Shown here: positions 1 to 7,512 of the stretch, piece by piece | How positions within the stretch are numbered: position 1 is the stretch's first letter | Layout: the number at the start of each line of letters is the position of its first letter | Assembly (NCBI GenBank): GCA_944349545.1 | Contig: CALVNG010000009.1 | Span: forward strand, 1 to 48,800 | From: an uncultured Eubacteriales bacterium | GTDB lineage: Bacteria > Bacillota > Clostridia > Christensenellales > Aristaeellaceae | Reading direction: 5' to 3' | Length of the DNA: 48,800 bases | Translations under genes and position numbers: made by a program | Notes under the pieces: model-generated | What the model was told of the DNA's origin: nothing | Databases searched by the model: none | The model's input: only the letters and a program-made list of their open reading frames with translations

Positions 1-156
1 GGGCTCATAGCGGTCCGGCAGGTCGTTGCGCGGGCCGTGATAGAGCAGGTCGCCCAGCAGGAAAAAGCGGTCCGCGCTCTCGCTGCGCAGGCGTTCCAGC
101 ACCTTTTCCGCCGCCGAGGCGCTGCCGTGCAGATCCGAAGCAAAGAGAATCTTCAT
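1..156 (-). CDS. yfcE: YfcE-type metallophosphodiesterase, N-terminal part only
   Basis: Only the first 52 codons are present; the gene runs off the left edge. The visible part begins MKILFASDLHGS and continues to GDLLYHGPRN. These are the first two metal-binding blocks of the calcineurin-like phosphoesterase fold (D-x-H, then GD), and the spacing fits the small YfcE/MJ0936 phosphodiesterases. YfcE of E. coli hydrolyses artificial phosphodiesters; its natural substrate is unclear. The start codon lies 2 nt after the stop of the exonuclease III gene, so the two are almost certainly co-transcribed. The remaining catalytic residues (the NH(E/D) block and the C-terminal GHTH) fall outside the window and cannot be checked. 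Confidence 0.85.
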   Translation of the reverse strand, partial: MKILFASDLHGSASAAEKVLERLRSESADRFFLLGDLLYHGPRNDLPDRYEP

Positions 157-158
157 GA

Positions 159-920
159 TCAGTCCATTCCTTTCAGTTCCAAAATGACGGGGCAGTGATC
201 GCTTCCCATCACCTTGTCGTCGATATCGGCCAGCGCCACGTTGGGCGCAATGCGCTCACTCACCAGGAAATAGTCGATGCGCCACCCGATGTTCCGCTCG
301 CGGCTGCGCTGCATATAGCTCCACCAGCTGTAGCGGTCCCGCTCGTCAGGGTGAAGCAGGCGGAAGGTATCCACAAAGCCACGGTCCAGCAACGCCGTCA
401 TCTTTTCGCGTTCCTGCGGGGTGAAGCCCGCGTTCTGGGTGTTGGTTTTGGGGTTTTTCAGGTCGATTTCCTTATGGGCCACATTCATGTCGCCGCAGAC
501 CACCACGGGTTTTTCGGCGTCCAGCGCGCACAGGTAATCCGCGAAGGCGTCCTCCCAGGTCATGCGGTAGTCAAGCCGCGTCAGCCCGCGCTGGCTGTTG
601 GGCGTGTAGACCGTCACCAGAAAGAACCGGTCAAATTCGACGGTGATTACGCGGCCCTCATGGTCATGCATTTCCTTGCCGATACCCATTCGCACCGACA
701 AGGGCTGTTTCCGGGTAAAAACCGCGGTGCCGGAATAGCCCTTCTTTTCGGCGCTGTTCCAGTACTGCTCATACCCTTCAGGCGCAAAATCGGCCTGTCC
801 GGGCTGCATCTTGGTTTCCTGCAGGCAGAACGCATCCGCGCCGCAGGCGGCGAAATAGTCCGCGAACCCCTTGGTCAGACAGGCCCTAAGGCCGTTGACG
901 TTCCATGAAATCAGACGCAT
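159..920 (-). CDS. xth: Exodeoxyribonuclease III
   Basis: AP endonuclease and 3'-5' exonuclease of base excision repair, acting on abasic sites and blocked 3' ends in the cytoplasm. The 253-aa product has the usual length for the Xth/ExoA branch of the endonuclease/exonuclease/phosphatase fold. Visible blocks in order: WNVNGLRA with the metal-site Asn, LQETK with the metal-binding Glu, GDMNVAH with catalytic Asp and Asn, and GSDHCPV near the C-terminus with the catalytic Asp-His pair. A TTG lies 9 nt upstream in frame, but the ATG at 920 is preferred because it starts the canonical MRLISWNVNG and sits about 10 nt after AAGGAGG. It has its own promoter (976-1005) and is followed directly by the phosphodiesterase gene. 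Confidence 0.95.
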   Translation of the reverse strand: MRLISWNVNGLRACLTKGFADYFAACGADAFCLQETKMQPGQADFAPEGYEQYWNSAEKKGYSGTAVFTRKQPLSVRMGIGKEMHDHEGRVITVEFDRFFLVTVYTPNSQRGLTRLDYRMTWEDAFADYLCALDAEKPVVVCGDMNVAHKEIDLKNPKTNTQNAGFTPQEREKMTALLDRGFVDTFRLLHPDERDRYSWWSYMQRSRERNIGWRIDYFLVSERIAPNVALADIDDKVMGSDHCPVILELKGMD

Positions 921-969
921 GGGCGGCAATCCTCCTTCGTATCAGGCATGACGCGGCAGCTGCGCGCAC

Positions 970-1005
970 GCGGTTATTGTACCATAACCGCCCGTGTCCG
1001 CGCAA
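970..1005 (-). promoter_or_regulatory. Promoter of xth with a palindrome over the -10
   Basis: On the minus strand TTGCGC (1000-1005) and TACAAT (976-981) are separated by 18 nt. A perfect 8-bp inverted repeat, GCGGTTAT / ATAACCGC with a 6-nt spacer, spans 970-991 and covers the -10 box. It has no T-tract, so it is unlikely to be a terminator for the upstream dehydrogenase gene. It could be an operator. It does not match the Gram-positive LexA box. Confidence 0.55.
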
Positions 1006-1070
1006 CGCAGCCGCGCCCGCTTTTCCTTTCCATGTCTGCGCGCGCGGCGCGGGTGTGTCCCTGCCGGGGT

Positions 1071-1937
1071 TCAGTCGCGCTCTACCGCGCTTTTTCCCTT
1101 TCCCTCGTAATAGGCGCTCAGCACGCGCCCGTTGAGCCACGGAGGCAGCAGTGCGTGCAGCCAGACCGCCAGGTGCTGGTCCGGCTTGGCCACGCGCAGG
1201 CGGAAGCGCATATGCCTGCGCTCCACGTTTCGGACCAGCTTTTCTCCCAGCCGGTCCGGCGAAAGTCCACCCGCCTCGTCGCGGCGGATGACCGCCACGG
1301 CGGCTTCGTACCGGCCGTGATAGGGCGACGTCTCGTCCTCCTCGCGGGCGTTCAGACGCGTGCGCTGGCTTCCCCCGCGATGATCGCCCGGCTCCACCAG
1401 GCACACCCGCACGCCCCAGGGCGCGGTTTCCATGGCCAGGCATTCCGCGTATCCCTCCAGCGCGTGCTTGCTGGCCGTATATGCGCTCTGAAACGGAATG
1501 CCCAAAAGACCGTTGATGGAGGAAAACAGCACGATGCGCCCGCCACCCTGCGCGCGCATGTGCGGCAGGGCCAGCCTCACCATGCGCGCCGCGCCGGTGA
1601 AGTTGGTGTCCAGCACGCGGCTGTATTCGTCCGCGCCCGTCTTTTCGCACGAGCCCAGCACCAGCACCGCCGCGCCGCATACCAGCGCGTCCACCCGGGG
1701 GCTGATCTCCAGCGCCCTTTGGACAAAGCGCGCGCAGCTTTCCTCATCCGTCACGTCCAGCCGGAGCCGGACCCAGTGCTCCGCGTCTTCCAGCGCTGCC
1801 GGCGCGTCCGCAAAGGAGCGCGCTCCGGCCACCACCCGCCAGCCCCGCCCGGCGAACGCCTTGGCCGTGGCCAGTCCCAGCCCGCTGGAGGCGCCCGTAA
1901 TCCAAACCGTTTTAATGGCTGTCCATCTCCTTTTCAA
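1071..1937 (-). CDS. Short-chain dehydrogenase/reductase (SDR)
   Basis: NAD(P)-dependent classical SDR of unknown substrate, up to 288 aa. The Rossmann dinucleotide motif TGASSGLG lies near the N-terminus, the active-site Ser follows in the FSSINGLLG stretch, and the catalytic YxxxK is in YTASKHALEG. The C-terminal part resembles lipid- or steroid-type SDRs, but this does not fix a substrate. The start is unusual. The coordinates use a TTG that has only AAAGG touching it. A better-spaced AAAGGAG precedes an ATT at 1916, which would begin IKTVWITG, where most relatives start. The gene follows rsmI by 47 nt with no terminator and probably belongs to the rsmH-rsmI transcript. Confidence 0.88.
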   Translation of the reverse strand: MKRRWTAIKTVWITGASSGLGLATAKAFAGRGWRVVAGARSFADAPAALEDAEHWVRLRLDVTDEESCARFVQRALEISPRVDALVCGAAVLVLGSCEKTGADEYSRVLDTNFTGAARMVRLALPHMRAQGGGRIVLFSSINGLLGIPFQSAYTASKHALEGYAECLAMETAPWGVRVCLVEPGDHRGGSQRTRLNAREEDETSPYHGRYEAAVAVIRRDEAGGLSPDRLGEKLVRNVERRHMRFRLRVAKPDQHLAVWLHALLPPWLNGRVLSAYYEGKGKSAVERD

Positions 1938-1984
1938 CCTTTATTCGTGTGCCGCAGCCGATGGCGCCATAATGCGCCTCGCCG

Positions 1985-2848
1985 TCAATCGTCGCCCTCC
2001 ATCAGCTGCTTCACGCGCAGGCTGGCCGCATATACGGCGTTTTTCCGCTCGCCCTGCGCGGTCACTTCCTCCATGCTCTCCCGAAGACTCAGGCCCCGCA
2101 CCAACCCGTCAAACAGCCGCGCCTCCAGCGAAAGCCCGCTCGGCGCCGCCTCCGGCGCAGGGATGTCCTCCTGCGCCCACGCAAACACCAGACAATACTC
2201 GCCCTTCTCGGCCTTGGGGTTCTGCTCAATGGCTTCCAGCACCTGCGCAACCGGACCTCGCAGGGTTTTCTCGTATTTCTTGGTCAGATCGCAGCTGGCG
2301 CTGACCCGGGTGTGGGGCAGCGCCTCCGCCACAGTGGCCAACAACTCGCGTACACGATGAGGCGACTCATGCACCACCGCAAGGCGCGACCTGCGCGCCA
2401 TATCCATGAGCTTTTCCTTCAGCTCACCCTTCTGCCGGGGCAGAAAACCGAAGAAGGTGAACTCGCTCACCTCAAAGCCGCTCACGCTCAGGGCCGAAGC
2501 CATGGCCGTGGGGCCCGGCACGGCCACCGCCTCGATGCCGTTTGCCACCGCCTCGCGCACCAGCGCGCTTCCGGGGTCCGAGATGCAGGGGGTGCCCGCG
2601 TCGGTGGTCACGGCCACGTCGATGCCCTCCTCCAGCATGCGCCGGACAATTCCCGCGGCCTTGCCGCGCTCGTTGTGCTCATGGCAGCTGGTCAGCGGCG
2701 TATGAATATCAAAGGCGCTGAGCAGCTTCTGGGTCACGCGCGTGTCCTCGGCAGCGATCAGCGATACGCTTTTCAGCGTTTCGATGGCGCGGGGCGTCAT
2801 ATCGCCCAGGTTTCCGATGGGAGTGGCGACCACGTACAGGATGGGCAT
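1985..2848 (-). CDS. rsmI: 16S rRNA (cytidine(1402)-2'-O)-methyltransferase RsmI
   Basis: SAM-dependent methyltransferase of the tetrapyrrole-methylase fold that 2'-O-methylates C1402 in the decoding centre of 16S rRNA. The 287-aa length fits the family. The N-terminus LYVVATPIGNLGDMTPRA and the GTPCISDPG loop, followed by VPGPTA, are RsmI hallmarks; EFTFFGFLPR and the SPHRV block follow. The ATG is preceded by AAGAGGT. The gene starts 3 nt after the rsmH stop. The partner RsmH methylates N4 of the same nucleotide, so this pair covers the whole m4Cm1402 modification. Confidence 0.96.
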   Translation of the reverse strand: MPILYVVATPIGNLGDMTPRAIETLKSVSLIAAEDTRVTQKLLSAFDIHTPLTSCHEHNERGKAAGIVRRMLEEGIDVAVTTDAGTPCISDPGSALVREAVANGIEAVAVPGPTAMASALSVSGFEVSEFTFFGFLPRQKGELKEKLMDMARRSRLAVVHESPHRVRELLATVAEALPHTRVSASCDLTKKYEKTLRGPVAQVLEAIEQNPKAEKGEYCLVFAWAQEDIPAPEAAPSGLSLEARLFDGLVRGLSLRESMEEVTAQGERKNAVYAASLRVKQLMEGDD

Positions 2849-2851
2849 GGC

Positions 2852-3793
2852 TTACCTCTTTTCAAACACGCGCAGCTTGGCGCTGCGGGCACGGGGATTG
2901 CTTGCGGTTTCCTCCGCCGACGGCTTGACCGCGCCGCCGGCCAGCACGCGGCCCAGCGGCTTTTTGCCGCAGGTGCACACGGGCGCCTTGGGCGGGCAGG
3001 TGCAGGGGTTTTGCAGCTGGCGAAGCGTCTGCTTGACGATGCGGTCCTCCAGCGAATGGAAGGTGATCACCAGCAACCGCCCGCCGGGGGCCAGCAGGTC
3101 CACAAAGTCGCAAAGCGCCTGCCGGAGGGGGTCCAGCTCGTCGTTGAGCGCGATGCGCACGGCCTGAAACGTGCGGCGCGCGGGATGGCCGTCGTCCCTG
3201 CGGCGCACGGCTTTTGGGATGGCGGCGTCTACCACCGCGACCAGATCGCCCGTGGTCAGGATGGGGGCTTTCGCCCGCCGCTCCACGAAGATCTGCGCGA
3301 TGCGTGCGGCCCATTTTTCCTCGCCGTAATCGGTGAGAATGCGGCGAAGCTCCTCCTGCGAGATCCCGGCCAGGTATTCCGCGGCCGTGGGGCCCTGGGA
3401 GGGGTCCATGCGCATATCCAGCGGCGCGTCCTCATGGTAGCTGAAGCCGCGCGAGGCCTCGTCGAGCTGATGGCTGCTCACGCCCAGGTCCACCAGCGCG
3501 CCGGTGAGCGGCGGCGCGTCCACCGCGCCAAGCAGCGCCTTTGCGTCGTGAAAGTTGCCGTGAATCGCCCGAAAGCCGGGATAGGCCCCGAGGCGCGCTG
3601 AAGCGGCGGCAATGGCCTCGCCGTCGCGGTCGATGCCGTACAGCCGCGCCGTGCCGCCCGAAAGGCGCAGAATGCCCTCGCTGTGGCCGCCGCCGCCCAG
3701 CGTTCCGTCCAGGTAGACGCCGTCGGGCCGGGGCGCCATCCATTGCATGACCTCGTCAAAGAGCACCGGCACATGATGAAACGCGTTATCCAT
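2852..3793 (-). CDS. rsmH: 16S rRNA (cytosine(1402)-N4)-methyltransferase RsmH
   Basis: Also called MraW. It methylates N4 of C1402 of 16S rRNA using SAM. The 313-aa length is typical. Visible blocks: HVPVLFDEVM at the N-terminus, the SAM-binding YLDGTLGGGGHSEGIL, LVDLGVSSHQLD, RGFSYHEDAPLDMRMD, and the C-terminal VITFHSLEDRIVK. In many bacteria this gene opens the division and cell-wall cluster with mraZ and ftsL; here none of those genes is next to it and it is paired with rsmI. A hairpin with four T residues lies between valS and rsmH, so part of the transcription may come through from valS. GGAGG is 4 nt before the ATG. Confidence 0.97.
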   Translation of the reverse strand: MDNAFHHVPVLFDEVMQWMAPRPDGVYLDGTLGGGGHSEGILRLSGGTARLYGIDRDGEAIAAASARLGAYPGFRAIHGNFHDAKALLGAVDAPPLTGALVDLGVSSHQLDEASRGFSYHEDAPLDMRMDPSQGPTAAEYLAGISQEELRRILTDYGEEKWAARIAQIFVERRAKAPILTTGDLVAVVDAAIPKAVRRRDDGHPARRTFQAVRIALNDELDPLRQALCDFVDLLAPGGRLLVITFHSLEDRIVKQTLRQLQNPCTCPPKAPVCTCGKKPLGRVLAGGAVKPSAEETASNPRARSAKLRVFEKR

Positions 3794-3804
3794 GCATCCT
3801 CCGT

Positions 3805-3830
3805 AAAAGCGGGCCGGTTTCCCGGCCCGC
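3805..3830 (-). terminator. Weak terminator or attenuating hairpin after valS
   Basis: On the minus strand a perfect 9-bp GC stem (GCGGGCCGG / CCGGCCCGC) with a GAAA tetraloop is followed by only four T residues and then, almost at once, by the rsmH ribosome binding site. It may partly stop valS transcripts while allowing read-through into rsmH. Confidence 0.6.
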
Positions 3831-3839
3831 CGTCCGTTC

Positions 3840-6476
3840 TTATGCCTGCTTCAGGTCCTCGATGCGCGCCTTGAGGGCTTCGAGCATGCTTTCCGTGGTC
3901 TTGAGCTTCTCGCGCTCCTGCTCCACCAGCTGAGCCGGCGCTTTCGACAGGAAGCCCGGATTGTTCAGCTTGCCCTGTGCACGGGCGATTTCACCCTCCA
4001 GGTTCTTGCGCTCCTTTTCCAGACGGGCCAGCTCCTTCTGCAGATCCACCAGATCGCCCAGCGGGATGCGGATCTCGCCTGCGGCGCATACGGCGCTGAC
4101 CACCTTTTCGCCCGCGAGCGCATCCTTGCCGCCGATGGCCACGTCGCTGGCATAGGCCAGGCGCTGCAGATACGGCTCGGCCATCGCGAGGGTGCTCTCC
4201 CAGCCTGTGTCGGGGATGAGCGTCACGTGCGTGCGCCTGCCGGCCTGCACGTTCATCTCGGCCCGCAGGTTGCGGATGGCCCGGATGATCTCCATCAGGC
4301 CCTCCATCTGCCGCTCCTCGGTCTCAAAGGCGTATTCCGCCCTGACCTCGGGCCAGCGGGCCAGAATGAGCATGCCGTCATGCTCCGGCAGATGCTGATA
4401 CACCTCCTCGGTCAGGAAGGGCATGAAGGGATGCAGGAGCTTGATAAGACCTTCCAGCACGTAGAGCAGCACGCCGCGGACGTTGCGCTTCTGGTCCTCG
4501 TCCTCGCCCATCAGGCGACCCTTGGACAATTCGATGTACCAGTCGCAGAACTCGCTCCACGCGAAGTCATAGATCTTGTTGGCGGCCATGCCGAAGTCGC
4601 CGTCCTCCATGTGGGCGCTCACCTCGGCGACGGCCTTGTTCAGCCGGGAGAGAATCCACTGGTCCGGCAGCTGCAGAAGCGCCGGGTCGATGGCTTCGCG
4701 GGTCTGCGTGTTCATCAGCACAAAGCGCGAGGCGTTCCAGACCTTGTTGGCGAAGTTGCGGGCGCTTTCCACCTTCTCGTCGGAGTAGCGGGTGTCGTTT
4801 CCGGGGCTGACGCCCATGGCCAGGGAGAAGCGCAGCGCGTCGGCGCCGTACTTGTCGATGACCTCCAGCGGGTCCACGCCGTTTCCGAGGCTCTTGGACA
4901 TCTTGCGGCCCTGCGCGTCGCGCACCAGGCCGTGGATGAGCACGGTATCAAACGGGCTGTCGCCCATCTGCTCGATGCCGGAGAAGATCATGCGGGCCAC
5001 CCAGAAGAAGATGATGTCGTAGCCCGTCACCAGCATGCTGGTGGGATAGAAATACTTGAGGTCCTCGGTTTCCTCCGGCCAGCCCAGCGTGGAGAAGGGC
5101 CAGAGCGCGGAGGAAAACCACGTGTCCAGCACGTCCTCGTCCTGATGGAGGTGCGTGCAGCCGCACTTGGGGCAGGCCGCGGGGGCTTCGCGCGCCACAA
5201 CGGTTTCGCCGCATTCGTCGCAGTACCAGGCAGGGATGCGGTGGCCCCACCACAGCTGGCGGCTGATGCACCAGTCGCGGATGTTTTCCATCCAGTTGTA
5301 GTAGGTCTTGGCGAAGCGCTCCGGCACGAACTTCGTCCGGCCCGAACGCACGGCCTCGATGGCGGGCTTGGCCAGCGGCTCCATCTTGACGAACCATTGG
5401 GTGCTGGTCACGGGATCGACGGTGTGATGGCAGCGGTAGCAGGTGCCTACATTGTGGGTGTAGTCCTCAATCTTGACCAGGTAGCCCTCCTGCCTGAGCT
5501 GCTCGACCACCGCCTCGCGGCATTCCAGCGCGGTCATGCCCTGGAAGCGTCCGGCGTTCTCGTTCATGGTGCCGTCATCGTTGGTCACGCGGATGACCTC
5601 CAGGTTGTGACGCTTGCCCACCTCGAAGTCGTTGGGGTCGTGGGCGGGGGTCATCTTCACCGCGCCGGTGCCGAATTCCATATCCACATAGCTGTCGGCC
5701 ACCACGGGGATCTCCTTGTTCATGATGGGCAAAATCACCTTCTTGCCCACCAGGTCCGCATAGCGCGCATCGTCGGGGTTGACGGCCACGCCGGTGTCGC
5801 CCAGCATGGTTTCGGGGCGCGTGGTGGCCACCACCACGCCCTCGCCGCCGTCCGCGCCGGGATAGCGGATGTGCCACAGATGGCTGGCCTGCTCCTCATA
5901 TTCCACCTCGGCGTCGGAAAGCGCGGTCTGGCACTCCGGACACCAGTTGATGATGCGGTTGCCGCGGTAGATGAGCCCCTTTTCGTAGAGTTTGACAAAC
6001 ACCTCGCGCACGGCGCGGTTGCAGCCCTCGTCCATGGTGAAGCGCTCGCGGCTCCAGTCGCAGCTGGCGCCCAGGCGGCGCTGCTGGCGGTTGATGCGGC
6101 CGCCGTATTCCTTCTTCCAGGCCCAGGCGCGCTCAAGGAAGCCCTCGCGGCCCAGCATCTCCTTGGTCAGTCCTTCTTTGGCCATCTGCTCCACCACCTT
6201 GACCTCGGTGGCGATGGAGGCGTGGTCGGTGCCCGGCAGCCAGAGGGTGGGGTCGCCCTTCATGCGGTGATAGCGGATGGGCGCGTCCTGCAGGAGGCAG
6301 TCCATCGCGTGGCCCATATGCAGCTGGCCGGTGATGTTGGGCGGGGGCATGACGATGGTGAAGGGCTTCCTGCCCTCCTCGCGGTGCGCCACAAACGCGC
6401 CGCTCTCCTCCCACATCTGGTAGAGCTTATCCTCTATGGCCTGGGGGTTGTACACCTTTTCCATCTCAAAATCCAT
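3840..6476 (-). CDS. valS: Valyl-tRNA synthetase
   Basis: Class I aminoacyl-tRNA synthetase that charges tRNA-Val, with an editing domain that removes Thr. The 878-aa length is normal for a Firmicute ValS. The HIGH-type motif is in PPPNITGQLHMGHAMD (about residues 44-59), the editing domain contains the TTRPETMLGDT block, KMSKS is present as GRKMSKSLGNG near residue 530, and the last 70 residues form the usual ValS coiled coil rich in Lys and Glu. The start at 6476 follows GGGAGGAAAACCCC. The gene lies downstream of a T-box leader whose likely specifier codon is GUC, so expression should respond to uncharged tRNA-Val. A 69-codon membrane protein gene sits between the T-box terminator and valS. 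Confidence 0.98.
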   Translation of the reverse strand: MDFEMEKVYNPQAIEDKLYQMWEESGAFVAHREEGRKPFTIVMPPPNITGQLHMGHAMDCLLQDAPIRYHRMKGDPTLWLPGTDHASIATEVKVVEQMAKEGLTKEMLGREGFLERAWAWKKEYGGRINRQQRRLGASCDWSRERFTMDEGCNRAVREVFVKLYEKGLIYRGNRIINWCPECQTALSDAEVEYEEQASHLWHIRYPGADGGEGVVVATTRPETMLGDTGVAVNPDDARYADLVGKKVILPIMNKEIPVVADSYVDMEFGTGAVKMTPAHDPNDFEVGKRHNLEVIRVTNDDGTMNENAGRFQGMTALECREAVVEQLRQEGYLVKIEDYTHNVGTCYRCHHTVDPVTSTQWFVKMEPLAKPAIEAVRSGRTKFVPERFAKTYYNWMENIRDWCISRQLWWGHRIPAWYCDECGETVVAREAPAACPKCGCTHLHQDEDVLDTWFSSALWPFSTLGWPEETEDLKYFYPTSMLVTGYDIIFFWVARMIFSGIEQMGDSPFDTVLIHGLVRDAQGRKMSKSLGNGVDPLEVIDKYGADALRFSLAMGVSPGNDTRYSDEKVESARNFANKVWNASRFVLMNTQTREAIDPALLQLPDQWILSRLNKAVAEVSAHMEDGDFGMAANKIYDFAWSEFCDWYIELSKGRLMGEDEDQKRNVRGVLLYVLEGLIKLLHPFMPFLTEEVYQHLPEHDGMLILARWPEVRAEYAFETEERQMEGLMEIIRAIRNLRAEMNVQAGRRTHVTLIPDTGWESTLAMAEPYLQRLAYASDVAIGGKDALAGEKVVSAVCAAGEIRIPLGDLVDLQKELARLEKERKNLEGEIARAQGKLNNPGFLSKAPAQLVEQEREKLKTTESMLEALKARIEDLKQA

Positions 6477-6503
6477 GGGGTTTTCCTCCCTTTCTCAACC
6501 GGC

Positions 6504-6713
6504 TTACAATCCGGGAAACACATCCAGCAAAATCATCGCGCCCAGCAGCGCCATTACAAGCCCCACGATTTTCACCGGGAGCACAGCGCGCTCGCCCCTG
6601 TCGCGGAGCACAAACCTGCACAGCCGGGTGGCCTGCGCGCACAGCACCGCGCCCACCAGCAGCAGCGTAATGCCCGGCACGCTCAGCCGCGAAAGCACCT
6701 TTTCCCAATCCAC
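6504..6713 (-). CDS. Small two-helix membrane protein in the valS leader transcript
   Basis: A 69-aa product not assigned to a family. It starts at a GTG (VDWEKVLSRL) about 11 nt after GGAAAGG. It has two hydrophobic stretches, roughly residues 13-27 (ITLLLVGAVLCAQA) and 46-66 (LPVKIVGLVMALLGAMILL), separated by a basic loop with CRFVLRDRGER. The gene begins about 35 nt after the T-run of the T-box terminator and ends 27 nt before valS, so it would be made only when the T-box reads through. The GTG start and short length make it easy to miss. The evidence is the ribosome binding site, the clean two-helix pattern and the fit into the transcript; comparison with relatives is lacking. Confidence 0.6.
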   Translation of the reverse strand: MDWEKVLSRLSVPGITLLLVGAVLCAQATRLCRFVLRDRGERAVLPVKIVGLVMALLGAMILLDVFPGL

Positions 6714-6747
6714 GGCAATCGCATCCTTTCCTGGCAAGCCTGAAACC

Positions 6748-6782
6748 AAAAAAGCCGCTCCCGTCCAAAGGACGGAGCAGCT
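6748..6782 (-). terminator. T-box intrinsic terminator
   Basis: On the minus strand the stem GCTGCTCCGTCC / GGACGGGAGCGGC with a TTT loop is followed by six T residues. Its 5' arm overlaps the region just after the T-box core, as expected for the antiterminator/terminator switch upstream of the small membrane protein and valS. Confidence 0.9.
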
Positions 6783-6985
6783 CCGTGGTACCACCTTATT
6801 TCGCGGTCCGATGGACCGCCTCTCTGCGCTGTAACGCGCGCACGCGGCAGGGCTATGGCACAGCCGTTCACCCCGCGCCCTCCCAGGCGACCTTCCCCAT
6901 CCCGTGCATCCGGAGCGCCTTTCAGCCGGTGAGCGTTCCTCTCTTGGGCGACGGGGGAGGGTACTCCTCCTGTTCTTTGGGCGAT
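6748..6985 (-). promoter_or_regulatory. T-box riboswitch, probable tRNA-Val sensor
   Basis: Read on the minus strand, the 3' part has the near-invariant T-box core AAGGTGGTACCACGG (6783-6797), whose UGGUACC bulge pairs with the tRNA acceptor end. It is followed by a strong terminator. The 5' part has stem I features: GGAGGAGTAC with the AGUA element (about 6961-6970), an AGAGAG bulge, a distal GGCUGAAAGGC loop, and a returning GGGAGG (6879-6884) that pairs with CCTCCC (6955-6960). A GTC triplet at 6889-6891, on the 3' side of the presumed specifier loop, is the likely valine specifier and agrees with the downstream valS. No separate promoter was found, so transcription may come from the rpmF promoter. 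Confidence 0.92.
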
Positions 6986-7040
6986 GACGGCGCAAGGCCG
7001 CCCGAACCCTCAGGCAGCCTTGCAGCCATGGAAGAGATGC

Positions 7041-7235
7041 TTACGCATTCTCCTTCTTCTCGGTCATGTCGATGACCTGAACGCCGTTGTAATAACCGCA
7101 ATGCTTGCACACGCGATGGGACAGCTTCTTTTCGTGGCACTGCGGGCACTCGACGATGCCGGGCAGGCTGAGCTTCCAATTTGCGCGGCGCTTACGGCCA
7201 CGGGCCTTGGACACTTTTCCCTTGGGAAGAGCCAT
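7041..7235 (-). CDS. rpmF: 50S ribosomal protein L32
   Basis: Structural protein of the large ribosomal subunit, 64 aa. The N-terminus [20 protein letters not shown] is typical of L32. A zinc-ribbon follows with Cys pairs in CPQCHEKK and CKHCGYY. GGAGGTGTAACC precedes the ATG. The gene has its own consensus promoter about 235 nt upstream and lies directly after yceD, a conserved pairing. In many Clostridia plsX would follow; here the T-box and valS follow instead. Confidence 0.98.
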   Translation of the reverse strand: MALPKGKVSKARGRKRRANWKLSLPGIVECPQCHEKKLSHRVCKHCGYYNGVQVIDMTEKKENA

Positions 7236-7247
7236 GGTTACACCTCC

Positions 7248-7382
7248 TCATTCCGCGCCCCGTCGCTGACGGGGCTTTCCAAATCGTTCGCCCGGGGACG
7301 AACCAGCCTTCCGGGGAATGACGAGGCAGATGCGTTTGCCGCGCCCCGCGCTCATCCCGGCCATCATAGACAAGGTATTCAT
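7248..7382 (-). CDS. Possible 44-codon leader ORF upstream of rpmF
   Basis: Within the long rpmF leader an ATG at 7382 follows AAAGG closely and opens a 44-codon frame (MNTLSMMAGMSAGRGKRICL...), strongly basic in its second half. Its TGA stop lies inside the rpmF ribosome binding site (GAATGAGGAGG), an arrangement that would allow translational coupling. No family is recognised. An 8-bp hairpin (7257-7275) lies within the last codons. It may equally be non-coding leader RNA; the AAAGG is too close to the ATG for an ideal ribosome binding site. Confidence 0.25.
   Translation of the reverse strand: MNTLSMMAGMSAGRGKRICLVIPRKAGSSPGERFGKPRQRRGAE
7257..7275 (-). other. Hairpin just upstream of the rpmF ribosome binding site
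   Basis: GCCCCGTC / GACGGGGC with a 3-nt loop, on the RNA of the rpmF leader and ending a few bases before GAGGAGG. No T-tract follows, so it is not a terminator. It could affect translation initiation of rpmF. Confidence 0.4.
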
Positions 7383-7445
7383 CCTTTGCGACGCTGCGGC
7401 GGCGGCTTCTTGTGCAAGCTCCTGTCCGCAACGTGACCAATTTGT

Positions 7446-7474
7446 ATTATATGATGGAGCAAATTCTTTGTCAA
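7446..7474 (-). promoter_or_regulatory. Consensus sigma-A promoter of rpmF
   Basis: On the minus strand TTGACA (7469-7474), a 17-nt spacer, and TATAAT (7446-7451): a perfect consensus with ideal spacing. The start site would be near 7440, giving a leader of about 200 nt before the rpmF ATG. The promoter lies just after the yceD stop codon and may also drive the T-box, the small membrane protein and valS. Confidence 0.9.
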
Positions 7475-7512
7475 GCCCTTTTTTGGGGATTCATGTCGAT
7501 TGTGCGGCGCAA

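Noticed and set aside
4227-6743. Very long open frame on the plus strand opposite valS
   Set aside because: The GC-rich third positions of valS leave the opposite strand free of stops. The translation is His-, Ala- and Gly-rich with no domain, while valS on the other strand is certain.
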